The notes: generated by a model not told the origin, from the sequence alone. A stretch of 64,000 nucleotides of DNA from Mucor racemosus (GCA_027405735.1 JAPEHQ010000007.1:2319001-2383000); one strand, 5' to 3'; shown: positions 36,513-49,046, counted from the first letter of the stretch. Program-made: numbers and translations.

Positions 36513-37039
36513 GATATACTTTAATAAATTGACTAAAAAACCTTGATCTCATTGCTCTGCTCATCTGGGCTGCCTGATCTGCAAGAAATCATTTATTTTG
36601 TCCATCTCTGCAGATCATCATGCCCATGGGAAGCATAGTTCGGCCGTAGTATTAAAGAAAAACATAGGGCATATTTATACGAAATTAATAAGTTTGTGTA
36701 TCATCATAAAAAGGAACGTGAGAAAGAGCATAGATAAGAGAATCAAGAAGAGTATAGGAGATAGAAATAAAGAGTGGCGGCGCTGTGGTCGTAACATATC
36801 CCCCGGGGCAATCTTCGTAAGTCTCATTACGATTATAGGCATACAGTATGTTTTTTTCATAGATGTTAGTGTTGTTATGAATTCTTTTACGCATATTTAC
36901 GTGTAATCCTTTTCATGATAATTTCCTTTAACTTAGGACCCTGCTGAAATATTTTGTTGTAAGGTTTGAGGAGGTGGTTTAGTTTCATGATACGAGAGCT
37001 TTGAATATTCAGCGTCTTCATAACAGTTGCAGGTTGCAG
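36513..37039. other. Sequence between left LTR copy and integrase relic
   Basis: Probably the decayed 3' end of the integrase-bearing element on the minus strand (PGGYVTTTAPP at about 36811-36780), without an intact frame. A CCCCGGGG palindrome lies at 36800-36807. Confidence 0.35.
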
Positions 37040-38205
37040 CTAATAGGTCCATTTGCTTATAGACTTTTCTTTTGATTTGTTTTCTGATGTTTTTGAGTCG
37101 TGGATATTATATTGGCAAATCTCATTAATCTCATTAAGTCCAGAAGGATTAGAATTAATGGGATCAGAGGAAGGAATGTAGCTTGGAGGATCATGAGACG
37201 ACAAATACGAGCTAGAATATGGATAAGGAGATGTGACAGGTGTAGGGTCTAAGATCGCAGGATTACAGAGTCGTTTGAAATCAGTTGCAAGGAAAGAGAG
37301 TTGTATTACATCAAATACATTGAGATTGTTATTACTGGTGGTCATATTGGTAGTGGAATGGGTTGTGGGGCGGAGTTTACAAAAATATTTGGAGCTTTAT
37401 ATATCTTCAATTTGTTTCTGTGCACGGCACCGTGTTCCACATTTTCGTCTTATGTTTTCTATAGGTAAGTAGAATTTACGTTGACTTTGTGTACGATTTA
37501 GGGTCCCACATAACGATCCTGTAATTTTTTTTGAAAGGTCATGTACAACAGAGTCATTATAGTTTATTACCAAATCACCAATGGAAAATGGCAGCTTGTT
37601 TTTGTCCTTGTTACCAGCGATCTTCTCAGCGATTCTTATTTCTTGAGTCCCTTGGGATTTTGGTATAAATTCAGAAGCAGAAGCATGTGCTGAACATTTT
37701 TAACAAAAATACGTTGGACTTCCATATCTAGTTCAGTTTTTGCAAACTTCTTTAAATGTAGTTTAGATAGCATATACTGTACAGTAATTACCAAAGGGTG
37801 TTCTAGCTTCCCTTCCATAAATGGTGCATGTCGAGTAGTTTGTTGATACATTCTTCGATATGCAAACGGAAATGCAGGAAAATATAAATGTCAGCCGTCT
37901 TTTTTATCTACGGATAACATTTGTAGACCACCACCAACAATTCGATTTAATCGTTCAATTTGACCGTTAGCGGAATCATGAAATTTAGACGTTTTACGGT
38001 GTTCAATATAGAATTCATTGCAAACCTTGCTGATCAACTCATTGACAAGTGGTGTAACATTTTTGGCGATCACAATTGTAGGAGACGAATATCGACAGGT
38101 CACATCTTCTTCATACAAGAAACAAGGTACTTTAATGGAGTTGGCAAAAACCTGTGCTTTTCCCTCTACCCACTTTGAGAAATAATCAATTGTTACGATT
38201 GCCAT
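37040..38205 (-). mobile_element. Ty3/gypsy-type integrase relic
   Basis: Minus strand, three broken frames (38205-37891, 37851-37636, 37345-37040). The first has the integrase-core start VTIDYFSKWVEG (first catalytic Asp) and the last-glutamate helix NGQIERLNR, but the second catalytic Asp region reads VIAKNVTPL where the family has a conserved SDxG motif. Frameshifts and stops separate it from the C-terminal part (KLPFSIGDLVINYNDSVV, near 37595). Gag, protease, reverse transcriptase and RNase H are absent; the coding stops at the edge of the right LTR copy. Not functional. Confidence 0.75.
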
Positions 38206-39064
38206 ATATTTTCAGGTTTGATAAATAATACTTAAAAAAGAATAAGTACTGGATCAATTCTTCAACTGTATAATAAAAACAAGATATCGTTTATTTAGAT
38301 ATAAAAGTGTGGCCTTTTATATCGATTTGACATTGAGGCCCTGAGATGTAATTTAAGGCACTATTAAACCATTGAGTCTGTTTGATTAGTAATCTATGGA
38401 TTGAAATGGATCCATCATAATTTAACCGTGCATGTGAGGTGCCTCGTTTCAGTGCTAGTGCTAAATCTGCTTGGATGTTGATTTTGATGTGAACTACTGG
38501 CAGTCTTTCACACATCAAATTGAATTAGTAATGAATAACATGAATATGGTGTGAGAACAACCAAGATTATGAAATATAGAAACTTAACTATAACTTAAAA
38601 TCACAAACAACAATTATAGATAATTGTATAACCTGAATTAGTAATTACTGATCCCTTTTCCCATCAGCTTTAAAACCAAGAAGATCAAATTACTGCATTA
38701 GTAATTTGAATTAGACATTTAATATAAATACCACAACGACCCATCGAGCAGTGAGTCGTTGCTTTACGTTATACCTTTAATAAACTTAGAAGAGTTATAA
38801 TTGTATTTCCTATCGCTTTTTATAATTACGTTTTTGTTACAGATTTGATAGCTACTTGATTGATTAATCACTGGGATGAGATAATATGGTGTCATAATTT
38901 AGGTCCAAGTGTTCTTGGTAATTACCGGATAAACGTAGTACGCTAGGGGTTTCTTATATCCAATATCAAGATTTTGCACTTCAATACATGCCGTAGTCAA
39001 TAAATTATAAGATGTATTGATACTGTAGGAGGTGATAAAGTATGGTACTTGGTGGAATACAACA
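38200..39064. repeat. LTR-like element, right copy, broken by a nested insertion
   Basis: Partner of 35794-36512, with the same block order. It begins TGCCATATATTTTCAGG and ends ATACAACA; the bases outside do not form a target duplication. It abuts the integrase relic on the left and the coding relic copy B on the right. Without the nested element and its extra 5 bp it is about 503 bp. Confidence 0.7.
38485..38841. mobile_element. Nested solo LTR, 357 bp, target duplication GATTT
   Basis: Begins TGATGTGAACTACTGG, ends TTTTTGTTACA and is flanked by GATTT on both sides (38480-38484 and 38842-38846). The left copy has the uninterrupted GTTGATTTGATAGC at 36280-36300. It holds a TATAAATACC box and a TTAATAAACTTA polyadenylation-like site in LTR order. 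Confidence 0.88.
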
Positions 39065-39900
39065 CAGAGGCATCCGAATCATTATATACATAGCTTGTTG
39101 CACACTCTATTTAACGCAATTAAAATACGATCTCTACAAATACATATTGATCCAAGTAAACTGTAATTCCACATTGATGTAGGTATAAATAGGTATTACA
39201 GGTATTTCATATATCAGTACCCATGGGCCATCGTGCATTCGGTAAATTTGAAGAATATTTTGGTTACCTACCATTTATTCACACCTATTAAGGTCAGTAA
39301 GCGCGCCAGCTCTCGCCGGAGAATATAAATGGCAGGTACTCCTAGTATTGACCCACAAAATTGCAAAATAATGTTCAGCCTCTTCTCTGGGTTTGTTGTG
39401 GAAATGGGGAAATAAAAATGTACACTTGTTTAAACTATTTTGTATAAAATTGTTTCAGATATCCTTTGAAAACTTTTATAAAATCAAATAATGGTTGGAA
39501 ATCGAGTTTTAAAGTTGCACTTAATGTGCTGTAGATGATGTAAAAATAACGTATCTTGATTTCACTATCTAACTGCTGTTTTTGAAGGATTTTGCATACG
39601 ATTTTGAAATAAAAAGTCTTTTTCTCTGCTTGAAAGAAACAAAACAATTAGAAAAACCCTCGTGACCAATAAATATTAATGCAAATAGGTTGAAAGTTTC
39701 AAAATATTTACTATAACCATAGTAATATTTAGGGTAGCCATTTTAGCCTCCCATTAATTTGCTGATTCAATTAAAGAGGGAAAACGGGCACCTTTTTCAA
39801 GTGGGCTTTATGGCCTAGCAGATCATCTCAAATTAGAACGAGGGTTAAATCAGCCAAAACCAGTTTATATGGCTGAAACTAATGAGTAAGCGTCCTCTTC
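39065..39900 (+). repeat. Dispersed relic with decayed coding sequence, copy B
   Basis: Co-linear with the reverse complement of 11975-12790. Shared coding traces are IDPSKL (39150-39170) and GHRAFGKFEEYFGYL (39230-39275), plus the 70-bp block at 39800-39870. In-frame stops show decay. Its left edge coincides with the right end of the LTR copy. Confidence 0.6.
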
Positions 39901-39930
39901 TTTATGTATATAATCAAAGTTGTAGTGTAA

Positions 39931-40201
39931 TGTAATGAGTCAAACATTTCAGTTTCATCATGCAAAACCTTGCCTCATTCCTTATATAAATACTACAAGG
40001 AAATCATTACATGATCCCTTGTAGATTTATCTGTCTTGTTACACTCCCTTTACTTTTATTTATTCACTAATAAATATCTAATTTACAAATAAGAACACCA
40101 ACCTTCATCAATCCAGTGATCACCAATTTATAATAGCAAGAATAATATCTATAAGCATATTATCTACCTTTGTTGTTAGTCCAAAATTATAGATCATTAC
40201 A
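39931..40201. mobile_element. Solo LTR, 271 bp, target duplication TGTAA
   Basis: Ends are TGTAATGA ... TCATTACA, an 8-bp perfect inverted pair; TGTAA is duplicated on both sides (39926-39930 and 40202-40206). A CCTTATATAAATA box lies 70 bp in. A second copy, about 93% alike by eye, is at 56635-56909 in the same orientation. Confidence 0.88.
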
Positions 40202-40968
40202 TGTAACGTATTCTTTTTTAAAATTGTCAGATTTCAAATATCTTTAAATAATTGTAAGGAAATAAATACCAAAGATTATGAGGAAATCGTAAATCTCTGC
40301 TTTTTTTTAATGAGTTGCTTTATTAGATGGCTATCAATTAATGATGAAAAAGCATTTAATCAATAATTATGCTACAGTAGCTTAGTTCTTGTGATATTAT
40401 TCCAAAAATAGCTATATATAAGCTGTAAACTTCAATATCAAATTTTTAAAAAGTTGTTTGGAGTTCTTACCAAAATACATGCAAAATATTATAGCATTCA
40501 GTCTTAGATATATTGTTTGTGAGCATTCATTGAATTCTTTTTTTCTTTTTTTTTTGGATCATGCACATGTATCATGACTTTAGAATGAGAATGCTTTCAG
40601 TTTTCATAATATTAATGTCCATACCATATGTTGTAAGATGGTCGGTTCTTTTGTTTTTTAAAAGAAATCAGAGATGATTATTATTTTAGATACAACAAAA
40701 ATAAAGCTTACAGCTTTTAACAAGCATGAAAATGGAATGATTGGAATAATATACGGTATACTATAATAGTGATTATAATTATAAATTGTAGAAAATGATA
40801 TAGATATATATATATATATATAGGTAGATAACTAAAAATGTAGTTTAAAATGTAATGATAGAGAATAATAAAAAATAGAGGTAAATAGTAATATTAGGAT
40901 AGGAGTGGGCATATAATAAAGCAATAAAAAAGAAAAAGGAAAGTATTCAATTACATACAATGTTTTTT
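40202..40968. other. Intergenic, 3' flank of the Ndt80-like gene
   Basis: AT-rich, no gene seen. A (TA)n run lies at 40803-40821. The part after about 40840 is probably the 3' untranslated region of the minus-strand gene ending at 40969. Confidence 0.5.
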
Positions 40969-42912
40969 TTACTGAGGACGACCAGCGTCAAGGCTAGAAG
41001 AATAAGCATTACCAGGGTTATCATCATGAGAAGGGCGCCCATAAGAATTACTTGTTGATGAGTTCATGTACATATTACCATTATTGGGGTAATGTTCTTG
41101 TGGATGATTCATTCTAGGAACTTCATTTGATTGATGCCAATAGCTGTTGTGTTTCATATCAGCTTTCAATTTATCGTTATGAAAACCTGGTGGCGCATTA
41201 TCATACATATGAGGTGGTGGAGGTGGAGGTGGAGGTGGATGATGATGTGTTTGATCCTATAAAAATGATTACATGTTAAGTGCACGAAATGATACATTAT
41301 GAAGGTATATAAACATCAACTTACATTTTGGAAATAGGGACTCGGCATAGGGTTATTGTTGACGGATGCTGCATGACCATATGGTGAAATATTCGAGGCA
41401 TGAGGGGGTGCCATCATTGGCGGATATCCAGATAAGGATGAATAAGGATAACTATTGTAAGGAGAGTATCCAAAATCACTGACAGGTGAGTTGGGTAAGC
41501 TAGTATATCTATGATTTGGAGATGCATGATGGTCAATTCCATTTGATCTAACATTATTGGTCATCGATGAAATAGGAGGAGGAGGAGGAAGAGAATTTGG
41601 CGCAAATCTATCTTCATTTATACTATTATTTGTTGCAACTGAAGAAGACATATTTGTAGGAAGTGAAGCACCCATAGGTACAGGAGATATATGTTCATTT
41701 GAAATAGAAGAATCCGTATCTATATGCTTAAAACGAGTATGCGAATCAGCATAATGGCCTGGACTACGTCCACGAACTACCAAAGGAGCTGATACACAAG
41801 TAGCAACACGAAGAGGCTCGTCTCTAGAGAAATTGGCATATAAATCTACAACAATTTCATAATATTGCTGCGCAGCTCGTCTTTTTCCATTGTTGGCGGT
41901 TGCAGTTTTAAATTGTAATCTTTCAAATGTAACAATATTATGATTGGAACCTACTGAAGCAAGATGAAGATTTCCTCCAGCTCTAACAGGCCTTGGCTCT
42001 GGAATTATTTGAGGACCCTTATCTCTTTTAGGCGTATGTTGAACTAATTCAATTTTTTTATCGTTGTTCGTAACACGAGCACACACACCAATAGAGAAAT
42101 AATCAACTTGAAGCAATTCTTGTGATTCTGCTGATTTTCTTAAAAGACAAGGTACCTCAGGGCCTTGAATCATGTAATTCATACCATGTACATCAAATGT
42201 TGAGCTAACTTGAAAGTAATTTCTACGATAACAAGTCCAATCTTGATCTGCTCTAAAAAAACCTCGATCCATTTTAGCGTGAAGTTGTACTTGATAACTA
42301 TAAAAAGATAATAATGTCAATTTTTCTTTTTCTTGTGTTTAACTAATTCAAGTAATACATCTTACCTGTTTGATTGATCCATACTATACAAATCATACAA
42401 TTGCTTTGTACTGGTAAAAGCAGGTCCCATTTCAAAAGAAAAGATAGATTCTGTTCGTCTTCTTCTAATTGGGCCAGCGCTAGGATAAGGGTTTGAATGA
42501 AATGTTGTGGTTGTAAAGTTTGCATGTTTCAAAGGAATAGGTGGTCTTCTGCGAATTAAATTGGGTGAAATTGCTAATTTCTCATTTGTTGATGATGATG
42601 ATGAAGGAGGAGGAGGAGGTGTATTCGAAGATGAATCTGGGCGCGGAGTCTCTGGCTGTGAGATCGACATTAATCTAGATGTTTCAGATTAATATACATG
42701 TATAAAGTAAAGGGATCATGATTTTAATGCATGAGCGCACGCGCGTTGTCATGACAACCAGATGTTTAAAGAAATAAGACTTACCCTTGTTGTAAAGGTG
42801 GTGATACTGGCAGGACAGGTTGGGATGAGGTTTCACTATTGGAAGAAGGATCTGATTGAGGCTGATATTCTCCATTGAATGAAGCATAAGGTAAAGGAAT
42901 ATAACTGGTCAT
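40969..42912 (-). CDS. Ndt80/PhoG-family transcription factor
   Basis: Nuclear DNA-binding regulator; family members control meiosis, development, starvation response or heterokaryon incompatibility (yeast Ndt80, Neurospora vib-1). Exons on the minus strand: 42912-42785, 42674-42366, 42297-41325, 41256-40969; 565 aa. The N-terminal 100 residues are S/P-rich. The Ig-like Ndt80 domain spans about residues 105-315: YQVQLHAKMDRGFFRADQDW, CYRRNYFQVSSTF, DYFSIGVCARV, LVQHTPKRDKGPQ, ERLQFKTATANNGKRRA, YYEIVVDLYAN and the closing SAPLVVRGRSPGHYAD, the most conserved block of the family. The C-terminal 250 residues are S/P/N/Y-rich with a run of eight prolines, as in activation regions. All introns are GT-AG. 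Which of the fungal paralogues it matches cannot be told without a tree. Confidence 0.92.
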
Positions 42913-44239
42913 TTTCTACTTGTTAATCTCGAAATTGTCCTACTTATATCAAGAGTGTAAAAAATAAAAAGGAAAAAAAAAGGTTTTGAAATAAGAAATC
43001 AAGTGAAATAAGAGAAAATAGAAAAAAAAAGGATACCCGGGAAAAATTTTTTTGTCAATAATATATTGTCCTTAACTAGATGCATACACACACACACACA
43101 CACACTATATATAATCGTCGTTTTTATTTTACCATCTTAGAAGAAGAACACATGACAAATTAACTTTCTTTATTATAATTTATTTATAATGTAAATGAAG
43201 CTAACTTGTAATCATAATCAAGGTGGATCACATATTGCAAAGAAAAGAATGAAATTCATGCTTTATAGATGCTTGTATATGCCTTGTTTGGAGGAGAAAG
43301 CAGATGCCTTCAATAAATACAATAAGAATCTAATAAACCTTAATGTCGTCATTACAACGTGCTATTTGCAGGAAGCAGCATGACTCTTTCTCCCTCTCTT
43401 TCTTTTTCTTTTCCTTATTTTTCTTAAAAAGATTCTCAAACAAAGCCATTTTTACTTGATTTAACCTGATCTAGACAAATCAAGTAAGAGTCCAGCAAGA
43501 ATGTTCCGGTTTTCTACTTGATTTATATAATAGTCTACACAATAAACTTGGTTGTATCGTAGATTTGAATGATATATCATTAAATAAATTCTTCATTTCT
43601 TTGTCATCCCGAGGCATTATCAACAAGAAAGCTAAAATCAGAAAACAGACAATTCAACACGTGGATGATTACCCTATATTTTCTCTTTTAACAAAAGCAA
43701 GTAAGGGAAGAACATTACTGTCAAAAGACTATAAAAGGTATTTCTTACATACATAAGCAATTGGTCCAATAGCTGACCAAGTGTTGATTTGGTATTACAT
43801 ACATTTTTTTTGCTGTACCATGATTTTCCCAAGAAATCCATTTCCAACGAATTTGCGCGCTATACGCAAAAAGCTTGTGTTACTGAATAGAATTCTTTAG
43901 ATAATCATTTTATTTTGTTTTCAGAAAAAATTAGACTTATTTATAACTTTAAAAATGCATAATTGATTTAATCATTACCAACCAAAAGTTATAATGTCAA
44001 TTAAGTTCGTTATTGTTGCATGATGACCCTTGAAAAAAAAAAAAAAAAAAATTATCAGCTTATCATATCATTAAAAAACTTTTGATATTTACTTTGTCAA
44101 AATAAAAATTGTCATCGTGTACACCTACTTTTGAAGTAGCTGTACACATTATTCAAAAAGAAATATGTTGTTAATCTAGCTGAAAACAATCCTTAGATAC
44201 CATGTAGTCGTAACATGATTTACAGTATTTCAACTTTAA

Positions 44240-44380
44240 ATTCAGATGAAATGAGAATAAAATTAGGATGCGATGAAGATAAAGTTTGGATGTAATGAGG
44301 ATAAAATTTGGATAGAGTGGAAGATAAAATCGGGATGAAATGTGAATGAGGTTTGGAGATGATGAGAAGGGGATTTGGAC
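44240..44380. repeat. Degenerate 25-30 bp tandem repeat
   Basis: About five imperfect units of the form GATGNAATGAGGATAAAATTTG (examples at 44246, 44271, 44293, 44315, 44336). Confidence 0.6.
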
Positions 44381-44819
44381 AAGATTAAATTAGTCTCAGG
44401 TATTATTTCAAAGAGCTAATCAAAATAAACTTGCCTGTAATAATCTAAACTTCCCAAGAAGAAACCGTGTTTGTTACGATTGTAATAAACCTCACATCAT
44501 TTTCTTTAGAAGCATCAGTATCCAAGCCAGAGATGCAGAGTATACAATACTATAATGTTTTAGACATTAGTAGCACACCTTGACTAGTAAGATAAGTAGA
44601 ATGCTGTCTAAAAAATTAGTCTAGAACCAGTTAAAAATCATACATCTTCATTTATTAACTCTAATGAAAAAAAAAATATTTCAGTGATAAATAAATATAT
44701 TAGCATAAAAAATCACTTTCAGGTTCATAAAGCATTCCAAACAAGCTTCTTAAAGCATGCGAATTAAATCATGCTTAGTTCAGAACAAGCCGTCAGAATA
44801 CTATTCCAATGCGCCAGTC

Positions 44820-45240
44820 TTGAGGGAAAAAACCTTGTAAGTCTTGGAGACAACATCTTAAAGCAAGAAAGACACCAAACCATAAACAATGAGACAGAGT
44901 ATTAAAGATCATAGGCTTAAAAAACCCTACTCTAAAAAGCAATAGGAGGGTAAAAAACCTTTAGATCTTGAGTAAACACCTCTACTCTTAAAGAAACATT
45001 AGTATTGAACCAAAAGAAAGACCACAGGTTTAAAAAAACCTTCTCCGAAGTGTAGTAAGGGGGGAGGAAACCTTATGATTACGCAGAAGCAGTAGATACA
45101 CCATCATAATTGCAAATCTTGAAGTGCAGCAACCGCGAGAGCTTTGAAAATAATGTTCAAGTACAAACAGAGAGAGACAGAGAGAGAAGCCTTGTAGGCC
45201 TTGAGTAGTAATACAGGATGCTTGGGCAATATTGTACTTT
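44820..45240. repeat. Degenerate tandem repeat, about 60-120 bp units
   Basis: Units beginning AAAACCTTGTAAGTCTTGAG-like recur at about 44830, 44950, 45030, 45060 and 45185 with CTCT/GAGA-rich middles. Heavily diverged. Confidence 0.45.
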
Positions 45241-46115
45241 TTAATGAGTAAAGGTTCTCTTTGGGACATTGTACTCTTTCAGTTTAATTATTTTGGGAAT
45301 ACACTCATTTTAAATATTTATCATAGTAAACAACTAGCATCTAGAAACAATACTTTATTCGTTCTAGATTTCATTTTTACTCTGTCTCAATATATAACTA
45401 CAATCGTCCAAAGTTCAATTGGAAATCGTCTAAATATTTTCCTGAAATTTTTGGAAATACTGTAGTATGAGAATTTCAAATTCCGGGTCCTATAACAGCT
45501 TATAGTTTTCTTTAAAAGGGCATTCTTCTAGTATGGAAATTAAGAACAATTGTAGAAAAGTATATTTCGAATAGATACAATGGAATCTTCTTTTCAGTTA
45601 GAGTCAAATGCGTGCGCTAAAGCATTTTGGAAATGAAAAACGTTATGATTTGATAAATTTAGTAGCAAAAAAGTGCAATTAAACGTTTTAAGCTCTCCAA
45701 AGTTCGATTCAACCCAGAAATAGATATTTCTATTGTTTTTTGTCCTTTCTAAAAAGATGTGCCTGAGAAACGTTCAACAAATCATAGCGGTTTCACAAAA
45801 AAATAAATAAAAAAAGCGCATAAATCAATAATTTAAACGGCGTTATTTTGATAGGTACGATCCATATCTGATCCTTTCAAGTATGTCTTTATGAAGCAGA
45901 CACTGTTTAATGTGTTTTTTTTTTACCAATTTTGGAGTTTTTAATTCAGGAAATCAAAATTATTTGAGACGGAATATGATAAGGACAAATCTGCAGAAGT
46001 TGCTATGTCAATTTTTCGCTAGGAAAATGATGCTTTTTACTAGGCTATGTATTGTATGTATGCATCAGTTTGCTAAATTATTATTATTATTATATAAAGC
46101 TTTATTTACAATTTT

Positions 46116-49046
46116 TTAAGAACGAGATTCTCTCTTTTTGCGCTTCTTTGAAAGAATCTTTGAGTCATTATCAAGGGATTCAATGTTATCCAGTCTTTTA
46201 ACCATGTTTTTAGGCATAATTTGTTCCATGGCGAAAATATCAATATCACGATTTTCTTCCTTTTTAATAGACGCAGAGATGTTCTCAATATTTTCGATTT
46301 CTTCAATGTCATCATTATCAGATTCTTCCTTGATTTCAGCCTTTCTTTTGCCCTTGTCCAATTGGAATATGGGTTCATTCTCATTGACTGGTTCAGCCTT
46401 AAAGTCATCTTCCTCTTTATCCATTTCGGCTTCAACAATTTTATGGAAGAGAGCATTCTTTTATAAAAAAATGAATATTTGTATGCTTCTTATATATAAA
46501 TCCATCTCGCTATCACTGACCTTTTTATCTAAGATATTATCCATCAAACTTTCTTCTATAGTATCTTTAATAACTACGGTGTGAATATATGTTTCTTTGA
46601 GTTGATTCATTCGATGAATTCGAGCAACAGCTTGATCCATAGTAGCTAACATAAGAATATATTGTTAATAATACATTTTTAAATATAAAATAGAGTAATA
46701 ATACCAGGATTCCACCATCTATCAAGAATGATCATGTGATTTGCCCTTTGTAAATTCAAACCGACACCACCAGCCTTCAATGACATGATCATAATACGAA
46801 ATCTTGGATCATGATTGAATTTTTGTAAAGACACTTTACGAGAATAATTGGACATGGAGCCATGATCTATGTTGTTACACTGATTAGCCAACATTTCATT
46901 AATACATCTTTTGGTACTCACAGGTAGCAAAGGGAATTTTAGTTGTTGTTAATAATTCACCAATCTTGATGATTACATCTACAAACTAAATATTTCTTGA
47001 AGGTGTAAGTAATAATATGCATAAATGTAAACTGCATTTCTTTCTACCTGGGATACAACTACGATTTTATCTGTTGGATCAGCAGAAAGCAACTTTTTTA
47101 AGAATGCAACTAACCAAGTTGCTTTAGTTGAATGCTTGATAAATTTCAATTTCTGCAACTGAGAAGAATCAATGGGATCTTGTAAATTTCCATATTGATC
47201 ACTATAAATGTATACAATTAAAATCAAAAGCTTAGATTTTACTTGGTGATACATACTGATAACTTGCAATAATTTCCATGGCTTGCTCATATTCTGTAGC
47301 TTCATCCCAATAATTTCTTTCTCTTTGTATATCTCCCTCACTCATTGCGGCTACAAGTTCATCATCAATTCCCGCATCAGCCATAGGGATCAAATCAGGA
47401 AACTTGTCCATTAAAATCATATGATGGCCACAGACTTGCTTTAATCTCAAGTAAAGAATGGCAGCAGAAACGACATGATGATTACGATCACCTTTACTTC
47501 TCATAAGCTCAATTTGATGATACAACAAACGCTCTAAATATTCATACAAGGCTCTCTCAGGGGGACTAAATTCTAATGTGAAACGTTGCTCTTGCCTTGG
47601 CAATATAGTGAGCTCTTTGTGTAAAATAGCCTTGGTACGTCGAATCATATGGCTTTTAAGTACATCTGTTACATATTCTTCTTCAGCTTTACGTTTTGGA
47701 TCCAAATCGATACCTAAAAATTCAAAGATAGGGTATAATTCTGTAATATCGTTTTGGAAAGGTGTTCCTGACAGACACCATTTAAATTTTCCTTTGAGAG
47801 TTGTAACTGCATTTGCAAGCATGGTTCTTGCTCTTACTTTATGTGATTCATCTATAAAATATATTTCGATTAGTCTTTTTTCCATAACAAAAAGCTTACT
47901 CTATTCACTTGCCCAAAACAATTCGATGCCAATCAATATCAAATAAAGGTGATTCGTTTTCAATGCCACTTTCTCTCTTTTTGAATTCGCCTCTAACACG
48001 ATCGTATGTTGTAATGATGACACGGAAACATGGCTCTATATAAAAAAACCCTTTTTTAGTGAGTTGATACATTAAATATTATATCAATTAATTCATCATA
48101 CGATCAATAAGTGCAACATTTTCATCTTGATATAAAAAGTAAGGTAAACTTCCATATGTTGTTTTAGAACGAATTTCCTCTGCCCATTGATCTCCCAGCT
48201 ATAAAATAAATTTAAGTACATTTCTATAGCAATAATTGAGACGACTTACAGCTCTAGAAGGTACAATAACCAATGTACAAGCATGAATTGCTTGAAGAGG
48301 TTGTCGACGTAAAATCACAGTCAATGTTTGAATTGTCTGATTAATTACGATTAGCATGATTTATAAACTAAAGATTTGTTGTAAAATTATACCTTCCCCA
48401 AACCCATCTAATTTACAGCAATACTGATTAATTACATGTGTGAAACAACATCTTTATATACGTACATCGTCAGCAAGAATTCCACCTCTTTGAGATTTCT
48501 CCAAATGAATCATTCTATTGACACCTTCAATTTGATGATCTCTTAATTCTACATCATGTCTCAATGAAGCATGAACTATTTAAATTGATTACGTTATCAA
48601 TTGATCAACTAGCTATAAATATGGTTCTTACCAGCAGCAAGACTAATAGATGGTAATTCTTCTAAATCTTCTACAGTTGTTACAATAAGGATGTCTTTAT
48701 CTGAAGAAAAGATAGTTAAGTTTATCATGTCAAGTTTAATCTATTGAAAAGATTTACCTTTTAACCAACTCGGATCTTCAATGTGATGATATAAACCACC
48801 AAGATCGATGTAGAAATAATAAACCAAGCCTTTCAGCCAATCTCTAGGAAAGTCATCACATAATCTCATCATAATCGATTGAAAGCCTTCATTGTTATGA
48901 ACATGAAATATGTGTGAAGGAGCATGTGAACTATTTTTGACAGATATACGAAAACTACTTTCGAATTCACCTAATCTGCATCTGGGACAGTTATCGAATC
49001 CAGTACGTTCAATTTTGGGCACAATTACTAAATTATCTTCATCCAT
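46116..49046 (-). CDS. SNF2-family helicase-like ATPase, Rad16/TTF2-type without RING
   Basis: Thirteen minus-strand exons: 49046-48758, 48700-48632, 48575-48466, 48407-48393, 48336-48250, 48198-48102, 48035-47913, 47851-47257, 47201-47048, 46985-46922, 46866-46705, 46645-46521, 46457-46116; 743 aa. Helicase motifs: [11 protein letters not shown] then GGILADDMGLGKT (Walker A), [25 protein letters not shown] (DEXH box), [68 protein letters not shown] (motif VI). The C-terminus is a lysine-rich basic and acidic tail. An N-terminal [10 protein letters not shown] segment (about residues 18-27) has a lone CxxC. No RING finger interrupts the two lobes, unlike yeast Rad5/Rad16. Exon 4 is 15 nt and codes just MGLGK of Walker A. 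The intron 47912-47852 uses a GC donor. DNA translocase in repair or transcription termination is likely; the exact orthologue is open. Confidence 0.9.

Larger units (their letters stand above)
42913..46115. other. Intergenic between two minus-strand genes
   Basis: A (CA)n run at 43086-43105 and poly-A runs near 42976 and 44034. A 62-codon plus frame (43195-43383) opens with ATG but has no other support. 44240-44380 and 44820-45240 are degenerate tandem repeats (separate entries). The rest is AT-rich with nothing recognisable. Confidence 0.5.

Noticed and set aside
43195..43383. 62-codon ATG frame divergent from the Ndt80-like gene
   Set aside because: Length within chance range, and no domain or conserved feature seen.
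46921..46985. Possible frameshift in the SNF2 gene between KIPFAT and HGSMS
   Set aside because: A normal GT-AG intron (46921-46867) joins the two parts in phase to give FATYHGSMSN.
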